From assembly GCA_965232455.1 (NCBI GenBank), contig OZ246981.1, forward strand, positions 4,340,001 to 4,404,000: DNA of 64,000 nt, read 5' to 3'. Under the pieces are notes generated by a model. That model ran no database searches and was not told where the DNA came from. It saw nothing but the letters and a program-made list of their open reading frames with translations. Origin of the DNA: JBFGFX01 sp965232455 (lineage in GTDB: Bacteria; Pseudomonadota; Gammaproteobacteria; Steroidobacterales; Woeseiaceae). Position 1 is the first letter of the stretch, and the number at the start of each line of letters is the position of its first letter. The position numbers were made by a program, and so were the translations under genes. Below, in pieces: positions 23,098 through 33,600 of this stretch.

Positions 23098-26000
23098 ATG
23101 CCGGAGAGTTCGCCCAAACCGAAACCGACAGAGTCTGCCGTGCCGCGCGGTCGATGGCGTCGTGCGTTTTTTGGGTCGCTTCTTTTTCTCATTGTTCTGA
23201 CGACCGGCCTGAGCGTGCTGCTCTTTACCGCCGATCTCGGCGTATTCAAACCCCAAATCGAGCGCTGGGTTAGCGAAAGTACCGGCCGCGAGTTGCGCAT
23301 CGACGGTTCGCTGCTCATCGAGTTGGGCGGAACCAGCCGGGTGCGCGCCGAGCGCGTCCGGTTCGAGAACGCGGCCTGGGCCGGCGAGTCCGCGATGCTC
23401 GAGGTCGGCGTCTTGCACCTGCGGTTTGACCTTTGGTCGATACTGAAGGACCGGTTCATCGTCGAACTCGTCGAGATCGACGATGCGCGTATTCGCCTGG
23501 TCACGAGCGACGAGAACGGCAGCAATCTGGCGTTCGGCGTCCGTGAAGAACAGGAGGACGTGTCGGAAGACGGCGTTGCGGTTCTGCTGGAACGGCTCGA
23601 TATCGACAACGTGGAGCTGAGTTATGAATCTACCGGCCGCGTCCGGCCGCTCGTCGCACGGATCGATTCTCTGCGTCAACGGCACGGGCCGGACGATTTT
23701 CTACAGCTGTCTCTCGACGGGGCCGTCGGCGGACGCAGGGTCGAGTTGAACGGCAGAGTCGGCACCTGGAGTGCACTGCTCGATGGCGAGAACATCCAAT
23801 ACGATATCGAAGGCGAGTTCGATACGGCGGTGTTCTCGAGTCGCGGCCGTATCGACGATCTCGCCGAACCGAGCCGCCCACGGCTCGAGTTCTCGTTTGT
23901 CGGTCCCGACGTCGATCACCTGACGCGCATGTTCGGATTGCGCCAGGGAAACGGGGGAAACATCGACCTGAGCGGTTCACTGATGCCGACACCGGACGGG
24001 CCGCTGCTGTTACGCGCAGCCGGCAATGTCGCCGAGGCCGAAATCGAAGCCAGCGGAAGCTTTTCGGACCTGCAGCATCTCGACGAGATGAGCATCGATC
24101 TATTGGTGTCTGGCCCCAATCTTGGCCGGCTTTTTTCCCTGTTCGGTAGCGACCAGGTTCGCGAGGCGCCGTTCATGATCGATATCGATGCAACGCGTGA
24201 CGGGTCGTTGGTGACGGTCGAACGGGCAAACATGCTGTTCGGTGAGGCGCGGTTCGATCTGACCGCGAAACTGCCGCATTTTCCGAGCCTCGACGACGGC
24301 AACGTCGATCTCGACGTCAACGGTCCCGACATCGCCCGACTGCGTTACCTGCTAGGCCTGCCCGGCGCCGCATCCGGACCGTTTTCGCTGAGTTTCGGGC
24401 TCGTCGTGTCGCCGCTTGGAGAGGAGTCGATTCGGCTGCAGGGGCAATCGAACCTGTTGCGCGTGGAGGTCAGCGGGCCGCTTGGTCCGGCGCCGCAACA
24501 TTTTGGAAGCCGTCTTCAATTTCGTGTCGAAAGTGACGACCTGGCGCGGCTCGGCGGCGCCTGGGGGATCGACAATCTCCCCGACCGCCCGGTGGCGCTA
24601 ACGGGGGCCGTGCAAACCACGGAGAGCGGTTTGCGTACCGTCGATCCGCTGGTCGCCGATGTCAACGGCGTGATCGCCAGCGTCGAAGGGCTCATTGTGC
24701 CGCGTGACGGGCTGCTTGGGTCCGACGTCGAGTTCAGTTTGACCGGACCCGATTTGTCGGCCCTGGCCGCCGCGTTCGCGGTAAACGAGGGTGTGCCGAA
24801 AGCGGCGTACGTATTCGACGGTCAGCTGCAGATAATCGAGGACGGTTATCGCGTGCGCACGGTCAACTCGAACATCGGCAGTTCACTGGTCGACATTCAG
24901 GGCCTGGTCAGCACGAACAGGGCCGCGGCCGGGACGCGGCTCGATTTTTCGGCAAGAGGGCCCGCGTTCGAGGAGATCATCGGCGGCATCGCTGATTTTG
25001 AAGTGGTTCCCGGCCCTTACGACCTGTCTGGCCGTGTGGAACTTCAGCCGGGAAAGCTCGGGCTGAGTGACGTCACGCTCGGTCGCGAGCGTGGTGAACT
25101 CAAGCTGGATTTGAGCCTCGGTCTGCCGTTGTCCGAACGTTGGGCCGACTTCGATCTGCGCAGCACGGGGTCCGATGTCCGCAATCTGTTACGCGGCATA
25201 AACGGCTTCGAGGCGTATGAAGCGCCGTTCCGGCTAGCGGCGGTCGGCCAATGGCGAGCGGGTGATTGGTCTTTCGAGCGTTTCAATATCGACGTGGCGG
25301 ACGCCACCGTCTCCGCGCGCGGGACGCTCGAATTCGACGACGACGCGGCCTCGACCGAGTTCCGGTTCAGCGGCAACGTTCCGAGCCTGGCGAACATCGG
25401 CATGTGGAACGGGCGTCGCATGCGTGACCAGCGGGTGAGCTGGGACGGCCGGGTTTCCGGTGGTGACGGCCAGCTCCGGGCCGAAAACCTGTCCGCGAGT
25501 CTCGGTGACAGCGATATTCGAGGTACCGTGGCGTACCGCCTGGGTGACGTCCCTGAATTGGACGTCGATATCCACTCCGAGTCCGTCGTTTTCGCCCCAT
25601 TGTTGGAACAGGGAGAGAAAGACGACGACCCGGAACCCGGGTTCGAGGACGGCCGCGTCATTCCCGACTTGCCCATTTCTTTTGCGGCATTGCGTTCTTT
25701 CAATGCAGACGTTCGCCTGCAGATTGGCGAGCTCGTCCGCGATTCGCTGCACGTGACGGACATAGAGTTTGCGGCGACGCTGCAAGACGGTGCATTCGAG
25801 ATGCCGGCATTCGGCTTCAACGGACGCGCCGGCAGGTTCGATGCTCGCGCCGGACTGAAGCCTGGGGAAGAGTCCGCGCAGGCTTCGGTCGAAATCGTTG
25901 CACGTGACTTCGCTCTCGGTTTGAGCGAACTCAATCGGGATCTCGCGATGACCAACGACGTCATCGTCAAACTCGATGCCGCGGGAACCGACGTGCGTTC

Positions 26001-26586
26001 GTTGTTCGCCAATGCAAGAGGCGCCGCGTTCGTGAACGTGCGCGGCGGGCGTATATCGAACAACCGATTCATGGAAACGCTCTACGGCAATCTATTCGAC
26101 GAGGTCCTGGCCGCGATCAATCCGTTCTTTTCGGCGGACGCGCATACCGAGCTCGAGTGCGTGGTGCTTCCGTATGCGATCGACGACGGGCAAATGGTCA
26201 GTGTGCCGAATACCTTCATCAGCACGGGCAAGATCCGGATTGCCTCGAAAGGTAGGATTGATCTCGATACCGAAAAGATCGATATAAACGTTCGGACGAC
26301 GCCGAAGAGATCGTTGGGCATCAGCGCCGGAGAAATCGTGAATCCTTACGTCAAAATTGTGGGCACACTGGGGTCACCGCGTTTGGCCGTTGACGAAACA
26401 GGCGTGCTGCTCTCCGGCGGTGCCGCGGTTGTCACCGGCGGCCTGTCGATCCTCGCCAGGGCAGCCTGGGACCGGCTGTCTCGCGCTCAGGACCCCTGTG
26501 CCGAGACCACGGCGCAGGCGATCGAGGCGCTGGGCGACAGATTTCCGGTGTGGGGCGCGGACGAGGCAGTAGACATTGACCGCTAG
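23098..26586 (+). CDS. AsmA-family protein
   Basis: A 1162-residue protein with one N-terminal membrane helix (about residues 24-45) followed by a very long, beta-strand-rich periplasmic region. It contains the AsmA opening FKPQIERWVSESTGRELRIDG and the VRAERVRFENAAW motif, repeated strand patterns and an AsmA C-terminal region (RNLANARG-like SLFANARGAAFVNVRGGRI). AsmA/TamB-like proteins are envelope bridges linked to phospholipid transport and outer-membrane homeostasis. The last 11 bases overlap an upstream in-frame extension of the next gene, so the two are probably co-transcribed. Pairing with a phospholipase D-family lipoprotein fits a lipid-related role. Confidence 0.9.
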   Translation: MPESSPKPKPTESAVPRGRWRRAFFGSLLFLIVLTTGLSVLLFTADLGVFKPQIERWVSESTGRELRIDGSLLIELGGTSRVRAERVRFENAAWAGESAMLEVGVLHLRFDLWSILKDRFIVELVEIDDARIRLVTSDENGSNLAFGVREEQEDVSEDGVAVLLERLDIDNVELSYESTGRVRPLVARIDSLRQRHGPDDFLQLSLDGAVGGRRVELNGRVGTWSALLDGENIQYDIEGEFDTAVFSSRGRIDDLAEPSRPRLEFSFVGPDVDHLTRMFGLRQGNGGNIDLSGSLMPTPDGPLLLRAAGNVAEAEIEASGSFSDLQHLDEMSIDLLVSGPNLGRLFSLFGSDQVREAPFMIDIDATRDGSLVTVERANMLFGEARFDLTAKLPHFPSLDDGNVDLDVNGPDIARLRYLLGLPGAASGPFSLSFGLVVSPLGEESIRLQGQSNLLRVEVSGPLGPAPQHFGSRLQFRVESDDLARLGGAWGIDNLPDRPVALTGAVQTTESGLRTVDPLVADVNGVIASVEGLIVPRDGLLGSDVEFSLTGPDLSALAAAFAVNEGVPKAAYVFDGQLQIIEDGYRVRTVNSNIGSSLVDIQGLVSTNRAAAGTRLDFSARGPAFEEIIGGIADFEVVPGPYDLSGRVELQPGKLGLSDVTLGRERGELKLDLSLGLPLSERWADFDLRSTGSDVRNLLRGINGFEAYEAPFRLAAVGQWRAGDWSFERFNIDVADATVSARGTLEFDDDAASTEFRFSGNVPSLANIGMWNGRRMRDQRVSWDGRVSGGDGQLRAENLSASLGDSDIRGTVAYRLGDVPELDVDIHSESVVFAPLLEQGEKDDDPEPGFEDGRVIPDLPISFAALRSFNADVRLQIGELVRDSLHVTDIEFAATLQDGAFEMPAFGFNGRAGRFDARAGLKPGEESAQASVEIVARDFALGLSELNRDLAMTNDVIVKLDAAGTDVRSLFANARGAAFVNVRGGRISNNRFMETLYGNLFDEVLAAINPFFSADAHTELECVVLPYAIDDGQMVSVPNTFISTGKIRIASKGRIDLDTEKIDINVRTTPKRSLGISAGEIVNPYVKIVGTLGSPRLAVDETGVLLSGGAAVVTGGLSILARAAWDRLSRAQDPCAETTAQAIEALGDRFPVWGADEAVDIDR

Positions 26587-26608
26587 GGATTTTCAGAATC
26601 AATATTTT

Positions 26609-28156
26609 ATGTTTAAAAACATCAAGATAAGCACATTCGCATTGTTGGCCTCACTGTTGTCCGGATGCAGCAGCATCGACTTCGACTACCCGCGCCCGGC
26701 GTCGAGTACCGTCACGGGAACCGAAGACACGTATTACGGACGCCAGTTCAACGACCTCGTCGCCAGCCAGCCGAAGGGTGAATCCGGTTTTTATCCCCTT
26801 TTGGACGGTATCGACGCGCTGGCTGCCCGGCTGCTGCTGGCGTCGCGCGCCGAACGCAGCATCGACTTGCAGTATTACCTGATCAAACCGGACATCACGG
26901 GCCGGGCGTTCATCGACGCGCTGCTGCAGGCGGCGGACCGCGGCGTGCGGGTTCGCGTCTTGCTCGACGACGTGTTTACCGGTGGTCACGACAAGGATAT
27001 CGCCGCGCTCGATTCTCACGCGAACATCGAGATCAGAATCTTCAACCCGTTTTACCGCGGTTTCGCGGGCCGTGCGCGCAGCGGCCTCACCAGCTTTGGC
27101 CGAATCAATCGGCGCATGCACAATAAATCCTTCACGGTCGACAACCAAATCACGATCGTCGGCGGAAGAAACATCGCGGACGAATACTTCGGCGCGCGCA
27201 AAGACGCGAAATTCAGCGATCTCGACGTCCTCGGAATCGGTCCCGTAGTGGCGGACGTCTCGGAAATGTTCGACAGTTACTGGAAACACGAGACGGCGTT
27301 ACCGATTCCGGCGTTCGTCGACATTCCGGACGATACGGCCGCGGAGCTGGAACGGATTCGCCGCGGGCTCGACGACGCACGCAGAAACATCGTCAATACC
27401 GACTATGCGCAGGCCGTGAGGGAGCAGTACCTCGAGTACATCCACACCGACAACAGTATTTTCTATTGGGCGCCCTACGAGCTCGTTTACGATTCACCGG
27501 ACAAGGGCATTCGATCGAAGTCCAGGGAGGCCGCGTCCATCACCACGCCGTTGATCGACTCACTGGCCGCGGCGGAAGAGCAGGTGGTGGTCATTTCGCC
27601 GTATTTCGTGCCCAGAAAATCCGGCGTGGAGGGTTTTTCGGCGCTGCAGAAAAGCGGCGTCGACGTGACGATCATTACCAACTCCCTGGCCGCGAACAAT
27701 CAATTTGCGGTACATGGCGGTTATGCGCCGTCACGCAGGCCTCTACTGGAGAGCGGCGTCAAGATTTACGAGGTCCGGGCGGACGCCGACGTTGCCGGCG
27801 CGGAAATCGTTGCGGCGAGTGGAGCCAAGGCGACCCTGCACACCAAATCTTTTCTCGTTGACCGCAAAGAGGTGTTCATCGGTTCGTTCAACTTCGATCC
27901 GCGTTCCGCGAACATCAACACCGAGTCGGGCGTCATCATCCGCTCACCGACGCTGGCCGCGTTGTTCGCGGACGGCATCGCCGGTGCGCTGTCGCAACAG
28001 ACCTACGAAGTCTATCTGGACGGCGACGGAAACCTGCGTTGGCGAGGCGGCAGAAACGGCAAGAACGAGATTCTGAAGAAGGAACCTCAGACCACTTGGG
28101 GACAGCGATTCATGGCGGGTCTGATGCGTTTCATGCCGATCCGCGGGCAGTTGTAG
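26609..28156 (+). CDS. Phospholipase D-family lipoprotein (cardiolipin synthase-like)
   Basis: A 515-residue lipoprotein (lipobox LLSGC) with two HKD motifs, MHNKSFTVDNQITIVGGRN and LHTKSFLVDRKEVFIGSFNFDPRS. These are typical of the YmdC/ClsC branch of the phospholipase D superfamily, which forms or exchanges phosphodiester-linked phospholipids such as cardiolipin. LQYYLIKPDITGRAFIDALLQAADRGVRVRVLLDD is the conserved region before the first motif. I choose the ATG at 26609 because the signal peptide starts there; an earlier TTG would overlap the AsmA gene. It is likely part of an operon with that gene. Confidence 0.9.
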   Translation: MFKNIKISTFALLASLLSGCSSIDFDYPRPASSTVTGTEDTYYGRQFNDLVASQPKGESGFYPLLDGIDALAARLLLASRAERSIDLQYYLIKPDITGRAFIDALLQAADRGVRVRVLLDDVFTGGHDKDIAALDSHANIEIRIFNPFYRGFAGRARSGLTSFGRINRRMHNKSFTVDNQITIVGGRNIADEYFGARKDAKFSDLDVLGIGPVVADVSEMFDSYWKHETALPIPAFVDIPDDTAAELERIRRGLDDARRNIVNTDYAQAVREQYLEYIHTDNSIFYWAPYELVYDSPDKGIRSKSREAASITTPLIDSLAAAEEQVVVISPYFVPRKSGVEGFSALQKSGVDVTIITNSLAANNQFAVHGGYAPSRRPLLESGVKIYEVRADADVAGAEIVAASGAKATLHTKSFLVDRKEVFIGSFNFDPRSANINTESGVIIRSPTLAALFADGIAGALSQQTYEVYLDGDGNLRWRGGRNGKNEILKKEPQTTWGQRFMAGLMRFMPIRGQL

Positions 28157-28170
28157 TTCGCTCCGAATCG

Positions 28171-28776
28171 CTACTCGTCGTTGGTTACCGGCGTCCCGCT
28201 GCCGGCGCGGAACGGGTACTCCTCGAAAAACTTCGGCACCGCCTCCGCCACGACCGCTTCGAGATTCTCGTAGGTGGAATCGGTGACTCGTCCGATTCCG
28301 ACGCCCTCCCAAACCAACTTCTTTTGTTTGGGATCGACGAGGTCGATGTTCAGCGTACCCTCGGTGTATTGCGATACGTGCGTTTCGGTTGCGTAACCGT
28401 AGCCGATCCAGGGGTCGTAAAAACCCCGGCGATAGCCATAATAGCCGCCCATTCCGTAGGTGGGCGCCGGTGTTGTCGATACTCTGGTTTTGTCCTCGAG
28501 GATGGCGTTGAAGTTGACCATCAGGTCGGGATCCTCCGACCTGACGTACCCGCGGTTTTCCATTTCCCGGCTGATGGCCGCAACCATGTATTGTGAAAAC
28601 AGGCCTTGGTATTCCGTCGTTTCCGGTCCCGCGTCCTCGTAAAAATTGTAGGTCCGGTATTGGCCGAAATCGACGCTGCTGTCGTAATCGGAACGTAGCT
28701 TGCCCGTTGAAGCGCAGCCGGCTAACAAGGCAACGGCAAAGGCTGCCATGACGGTTTTTGCAGTGATGTTGATCAT
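28171..28776 (-). CDS. DUF4136-domain lipoprotein
   Basis: A 201-residue lipoprotein with lipobox LLAGC (Cys about residue 20). The mature region shows the DUF4136 pattern: SDYDSSVDFGQYRTYNF, REMENRGYVRSEDPDLMVNF, a Gly/Tyr-rich loop, ETHVSQYTEGTLNIDLVDPKQKKLVWEG and a final helix ending KFFEEYPF. The family is widespread in Gram-negative envelopes and its function is unknown. The ATG at 28776 gives a normal signal peptide. It is convergent with the phospholipase D-like gene and divergent from the DUF3313 lipoprotein gene. Confidence 0.88.
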   Translation of the reverse strand: MINITAKTVMAAFAVALLAGCASTGKLRSDYDSSVDFGQYRTYNFYEDAGPETTEYQGLFSQYMVAAISREMENRGYVRSEDPDLMVNFNAILEDKTRVSTTPAPTYGMGGYYGYRRGFYDPWIGYGYATETHVSQYTEGTLNIDLVDPKQKKLVWEGVGIGRVTDSTYENLEAVVAEAVPKFFEEYPFRAGSGTPVTNDE

Positions 28777-28948
28777 TTTATTCGCCCGTTGAGCTAAACA
28801 AATTTTTCGCGCGCTCATATTCACTAGCCCGCCCGATACTACTATTATGTTGTCAATAGAAACAATCTTGGATTCCCCTTAATTTGTGGGCTTGGCACCT
28901 AGCGCACTAATGTTGTGCATCATCGTGCTTCGCCCGTCGGGTAAAAAA

Positions 28949-29659
28949 ATGAATAGCAGTTTTATGAAAGGACTTTTCCGGTTTCCTCTGACGCTTGCCG
29001 CCGTCGCGGCGATTGCGGGTTGCGCCGCGGGCGAGCCGCCGATGATCGATACCCGTCCCGGCGCCGAGGTTTCGTTCGACGGTTTGAACCGGGTGCTGAA
29101 CAGCGGCGCTGACGAGGCCTGGGCGCGCGCCGGTTTGGATCTGAGCGTATACACGAAAGTCAAGCTCGAAGGCGCCGGCATCGAATATCGCCCGGGCGGT
29201 GAGTCCAGCGCGCTGTGGAGCGTGCAGCGCAGCCGCAGCGGGCCTTACGAAGTCACGGAATCGCAAAAAGCGCGACTCGAAGAAATCGTCAGAGACGTTT
29301 TTATGGAAGAGCTGCGCGAAGGCCAAAAGTACACGATCGTCGACGAACCCGGCCCCGACGTGTTGATCGTGCGCGGCAGGTTGCTGGACGTCGTGTCCTA
29401 TGTCCCGCCCGAGCCCGTCGGTCGATCCGAGGTATTCCTCAATCGCGTCGGAGAGGCGACGTTGGTCGTGGAATTCCGCGACTCGATCACCGATGCGATC
29501 CTCGTCCGCTCGATTGACCGGCGCGCTGCCGAACGGCCCGGCCAGGATCTCCACTGGTCGAATCCCGTGAACAACACGGCGGAAATACGGCGCGTCGCCA
29601 GGCGCTGGGCCACGAGTCTGCGCGAAGCGCTCGACGAGTTCATGGGTCCGCAATCGTAG
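28949..29659 (+). CDS. DUF3313-like lipoprotein
   Basis: A 236-residue lipoprotein (lipobox AIAGC). The mature protein has the DUF3313 layout: an early DLSVYTKVKLEGAGIEYRP segment, a helix ending VFMEELREG, YTIVDEPGPDVLIVRGRLLDVVSYVPPEP, and a conserved late stretch RVGEATLVVEFRDSITDAILVRSIDRRAAE. A role is not known. The ATG at 28949 is preferred over 28964, though neither has a strong ribosome site. It faces a dapA-like gene tail-to-tail. Divergence from another envelope lipoprotein gene suggests shared control. Confidence 0.8.
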   Translation: MNSSFMKGLFRFPLTLAAVAAIAGCAAGEPPMIDTRPGAEVSFDGLNRVLNSGADEAWARAGLDLSVYTKVKLEGAGIEYRPGGESSALWSVQRSRSGPYEVTESQKARLEEIVRDVFMEELREGQKYTIVDEPGPDVLIVRGRLLDVVSYVPPEPVGRSEVFLNRVGEATLVVEFRDSITDAILVRSIDRRAAERPGQDLHWSNPVNNTAEIRRVARRWATSLREALDEFMGPQS

Positions 29660-29668
29660 CTGTCGCGA

Positions 29669-30622
29669 TCAATCGTTGACGAGTCCCCGGTCCTTTTGGT
29701 CCTGGGCGAGCCCGGGCATCGTGAATCGGCGTTCCGCAAGGCGCCCTGCGAGCTCGCTGCTTTGCTCCGCCGAAAGTGGCATCAACGGCGGCCGTACGAG
29801 CTCCCAATCGGCGATGCCGGTGAAATGCGCCACGGTCGATTTCAGCGCCGGAATCATCGGGTATTCCATCATCAGACCTCGAAGATCGTTGAGTTCCTGC
29901 TGCCTGTCATCGGCCGTATCCTCCCGCCAGCGCTCGAACAGAGCGTGGATCGCGGCCGGGTTCACGTTGGCGGTCGCCGAGATGCAGCCCGCGCCGCCCG
30001 CGCGCATGTTTTGCAGCAGAAACGTCTCGCTGCCGACAAAAACCCGAAAATCGTCCCAGCCGGCTCGCAGCATCGATGCGGTGTTGTCCCAATCGCCCGA
30101 GCTGTCTTTGATGCCGACAACCGTTTCCGGGTAATTCTTTACCAGGCGCTCGATAAGGGCGACGCTGAGGCCGACGTGAGCAACCGGCGGAATGTGGTAA
30201 AGGTAAACCCGCAAGTTGGCGTCACCAACCCGCTCGATAACTTCGGCGTAACTGCGATAAAGGCCGTCGTCGCTGACGCCTTTGTAATAAAAAGGCGGCA
30301 GCATCAGCGTTCCGGCGCAGCCCAGTTCGAGTGCGTGCCGGGTGAGTTCGACCGTATCGGGGATGGCGCAGCAGCCGGTGCCGGGCATCAGCTGCGTCGT
30401 GTCGATGCCGTTTTCGACGAGGCTGTCGAGCAGGCTCATTTTTTCGCCGACGGACAGTGAATTGGCCTCGCTGTTTGTGCCGAAAACGGCAAGACCGACC
30501 CCCTGTGACAAAAGCCACCGGCACTGCTCGACGAGCCGGTCGGCGTTTGGACTCAAATCTTCGTTGAACGGCGTGACCACGGGGGACAACACGCCCGTCA
30601 TGCGCTCTTGCCCGGATGTCAT
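29669..30622 (-). CDS. Dihydrodipicolinate synthase-family aldolase
   Basis: A 317-residue class I aldolase/lyase of the DapA/N-acetylneuraminate lyase family. Features are GVLSPVVTPFNEDLS at the start, the FGTNSEANSLS region that corresponds to the GTTGE carboxylate loop but diverges from it, Tyr in YLYHIPPVAHVGL, and the Schiff-base Lys in VVGIKDSSGDW. The altered GTNSE loop suggests a pyruvate-dependent aldolase acting on something other than aspartate semialdehyde. It starts 18 bases after the subtilase stop codon on the same strand and may be co-transcribed with it. Confidence 0.85.
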   Translation of the reverse strand: MTSGQERMTGVLSPVVTPFNEDLSPNADRLVEQCRWLLSQGVGLAVFGTNSEANSLSVGEKMSLLDSLVENGIDTTQLMPGTGCCAIPDTVELTRHALELGCAGTLMLPPFYYKGVSDDGLYRSYAEVIERVGDANLRVYLYHIPPVAHVGLSVALIERLVKNYPETVVGIKDSSGDWDNTASMLRAGWDDFRVFVGSETFLLQNMRAGGAGCISATANVNPAAIHALFERWREDTADDRQQELNDLRGLMMEYPMIPALKSTVAHFTGIADWELVRPPLMPLSAEQSSELAGRLAERRFTMPGLAQDQKDRGLVND

Positions 30623-30640
30623 GCGTAATTCACCACACCG

Positions 30641-33600
30641 TCAGTTCTGAATGTTGATGACGGTGATGCCGACGAGGCCTTCCGGGGTGGTGTGAGATAT
30701 GGCGCCAAGATAGATCGTGTCCGATATCAGGCCGGTCCAATCCACCGTGACGTCGACCGTGGCGCCCGAGGTAACCGTGCCGGGCGCCGTGACGGTCATG
30801 TTGCCGAGATCGTCCGCGAACCCGATCTGCCACGCAACGATATCGAACTGGGCGCCCCTGCCGCCGGTGGCGTTGTCGGGCTCGAATCCGTGCACGAAAA
30901 CCGCGTAGGTGCCTTCACCCGGGAACAGGATATTGAACTCCTCGTCCGAGGTCGGGCCGCCGCTGTTGCCGATTTCCGTACAGCTCTGGTCACCGTCCGG
31001 GCAGAAATAAACGTACATGTCGAGGTCGTCGTTGCCGTCGGTCAGCGTGTCGAACAAGGCGAAGCGCAGGTAAAGCTGGTCGGCGGGTACGTCGAACAGA
31101 AAACGCGTAACGCCCGAGTCCGGATCGTTGATCGGCTCGAAAAGCTTGTCGGGATCCTGATTGACGAAGTTGTCGCGCACGATGAACGGCAGCCTGAGGC
31201 CGTGCACCCGCGGCAGGTAGGTTCCGTTGTAGCCGAAGATCACCGGGAAGCTGGCGCTGCCGCTGCCGCCGAACGAGCTTGCCTCCTCCGGCGCAATCAG
31301 CGATGCGGGACGAACCGCAATCGGGCTGCGTACGCTGTGGTCGTTGCTGACCCAGGTCAGGCTGCCGAACCGCCACAGGTCCAGGGTCCCGGTCTGATAG
31401 CGCAACGTGACGTCGAAAGTGGCCGACTGTCCGGGGCCGACGGACAGGCTGTTTGGTGAAACGGCCACCGATACTCCGGGCGGCGCCTCGATTTCCGCGA
31501 GATAGGTGTCCGCGGAGTCGCCGACGTTTGTGACGCGTCGCGTGATCGTCCGTTCGTTGATCAGGCTCGATACGGAAATCGACGCCTGGTTCATGTCGGC
31601 GGCTTGAAACGAAAACCCGGCCGCTTCGAGGTCGTCACAACGGTCCTGCTCGACGGCCGGCGAATCGATGCCGCAGGCGACGGCGTCGTATTCGTCGTCC
31701 GTGGTGTCGTAGACGAGGCCCGGATCAACGGCGTCGTTGGGGCGGATGTGGCCGGCGCCGAAGTCGAACGGGTTCGCGGGCGTCTCGCCGTCCTGCCGGT
31801 TGACCTCCTGGTAGGCGCTGGTCATCAACGCCGATTTGATGGCCGCCGGACTCCAATCAGGGTGCGCCTGTTTCAACAGCGCGGCGACGCCCGATACGTG
31901 CGGCGCGGACATCGAGGTGCCGGTCAGAAACGCAAAGTTCTCGCCTGAGTTCGAGTTCGGCACGTCGGGCGAAAATCCGGCGAGGATGTTGATGCCCGGC
32001 GCGGTAATGTCGGGTTTCAGTATGTCGGGAATCGGCGCCGGTCCGCGCGAGGAAAACGATCCCATCACGTTGCCGGTATCGTCGACGGTGAGAAAGAAGC
32101 TCTTGTCGAGCACGACTTCCAGCGTTTCCCCCGATTCTATTTCGTCGACGAACAGATTGCCGTCGGCCTGGCCTAGCATAACCGCCGGAATACCGACCTC
32201 GGTCGAATCCTCCGGCGTCATGACGATCGGGTCGCCGGCGATGCTGTAAACGACGACCGCGATTGCGCCCGCATCTTCCGCGTTTGCGATTTTGGTCGTG
32301 AAAAAACATCCTCCACGTTGGATGAACGCGATGTTGCCGTCCACTTCGCCACTGTTCTGGATTGTCTCGCAGCCGTCCATGGTCGTGCCCTCGCCGCCGT
32401 CGGCGAGCGTCTCGTCGCCGTCGTCCACGAGGACCAGTTCGGCTTCGAGTGGATCGACGTCGAGCAGCGGCGGCGTAAAACTTGCTTCCAGGACCGCGTA
32501 TTTTCCGGCGATCGACGCCGGCGAATTCACCTGCATCGCCTCGAGCGCGTGGTTTCCGTCGCGGCTGGATGCCGCAACGGTCATCACCCAGGGCGCGCCG
32601 GCCGGTGAGCCGATGGTGGCGAGGCCCGGGCCCTCGTTGCCGGCGGACGCGGCTGTGAACACGCCGGCTTTTGCCGCCGCCATCAGCGCCAGATCGTCGG
32701 GCGCCGTAATATCGCGGCGGGAGTTGCCCACCGAGTAGTTGATGACGTCCACGCCGTCGGCAACCGCCAGATCGATGGCCCGCGCGAGGTCCGAGGTGTT
32801 GCAGGCCGCGCGGGTGGTGCCCGGACGTACCCAGCAGGCTTTGTAGGTGGCGATCCGGGCGCGCGGCGCGATGCCCTCGACCCTCCCCAGGAGCGTGCCG
32901 AACGCCGATGCGTCGGTTTTGTTGCCCGCCACCGTCGTGGCGGTGTGAGTACCGTGCCCGTCGACGTCACGCGGAGAGAGCAATTCCCCGGGATCGATAG
33001 GCCCGCTGGCCAGCGCGCCGTCCACAAAATAGCGGGCTCCGATGAGTTTGTTGTTACAGTCTTCCTCGGTGAAGCCTTCGCCCGCCTGGCAGATCCCGTT
33101 CCAGTCTTCCGGCGGCTCGTAAAGCAGCTCGCGCTCCGCGTTCCTTGACGCACGGCAGAGCCAGATGCCCAGGAAGGTCGACTCGGCCCAACTGCTTCTG
33201 CACGCGCTGGGGCCCGATTGCCTCGAATCTTCCAGCGACGGATGTTGCGGAACGATACCCGAGTCCATGACGCCGATGACGATGTCCTCGCCATCCAGCC
33301 CGAGGGTTCCGCGTAAACCGCGGTCGTTGTCGAATAAGCCAAGAAACTCCGCGCTGTGGTTTGTTACCAGGGGGCGGATCTCGTCTTCCCAGACATGCAG
33401 GACTTCGGGCAGATGACGCATCTTTCCGGCCTGCACTTCCGTCATGCGCGCCGCGAATCCGTTGAGGCTGTACTGGTAGCTGTAGACTTTTTCAGCGCCT
33501 GCGCCTACACGGCTCAGCGCGCGGTCCTGTTCCTGCGCCAGCTTCTGCGTGTAACTCTGGGTTTCCGCGCTGTTCTTGTCGAACGTGGCGCCCGCCCGAA

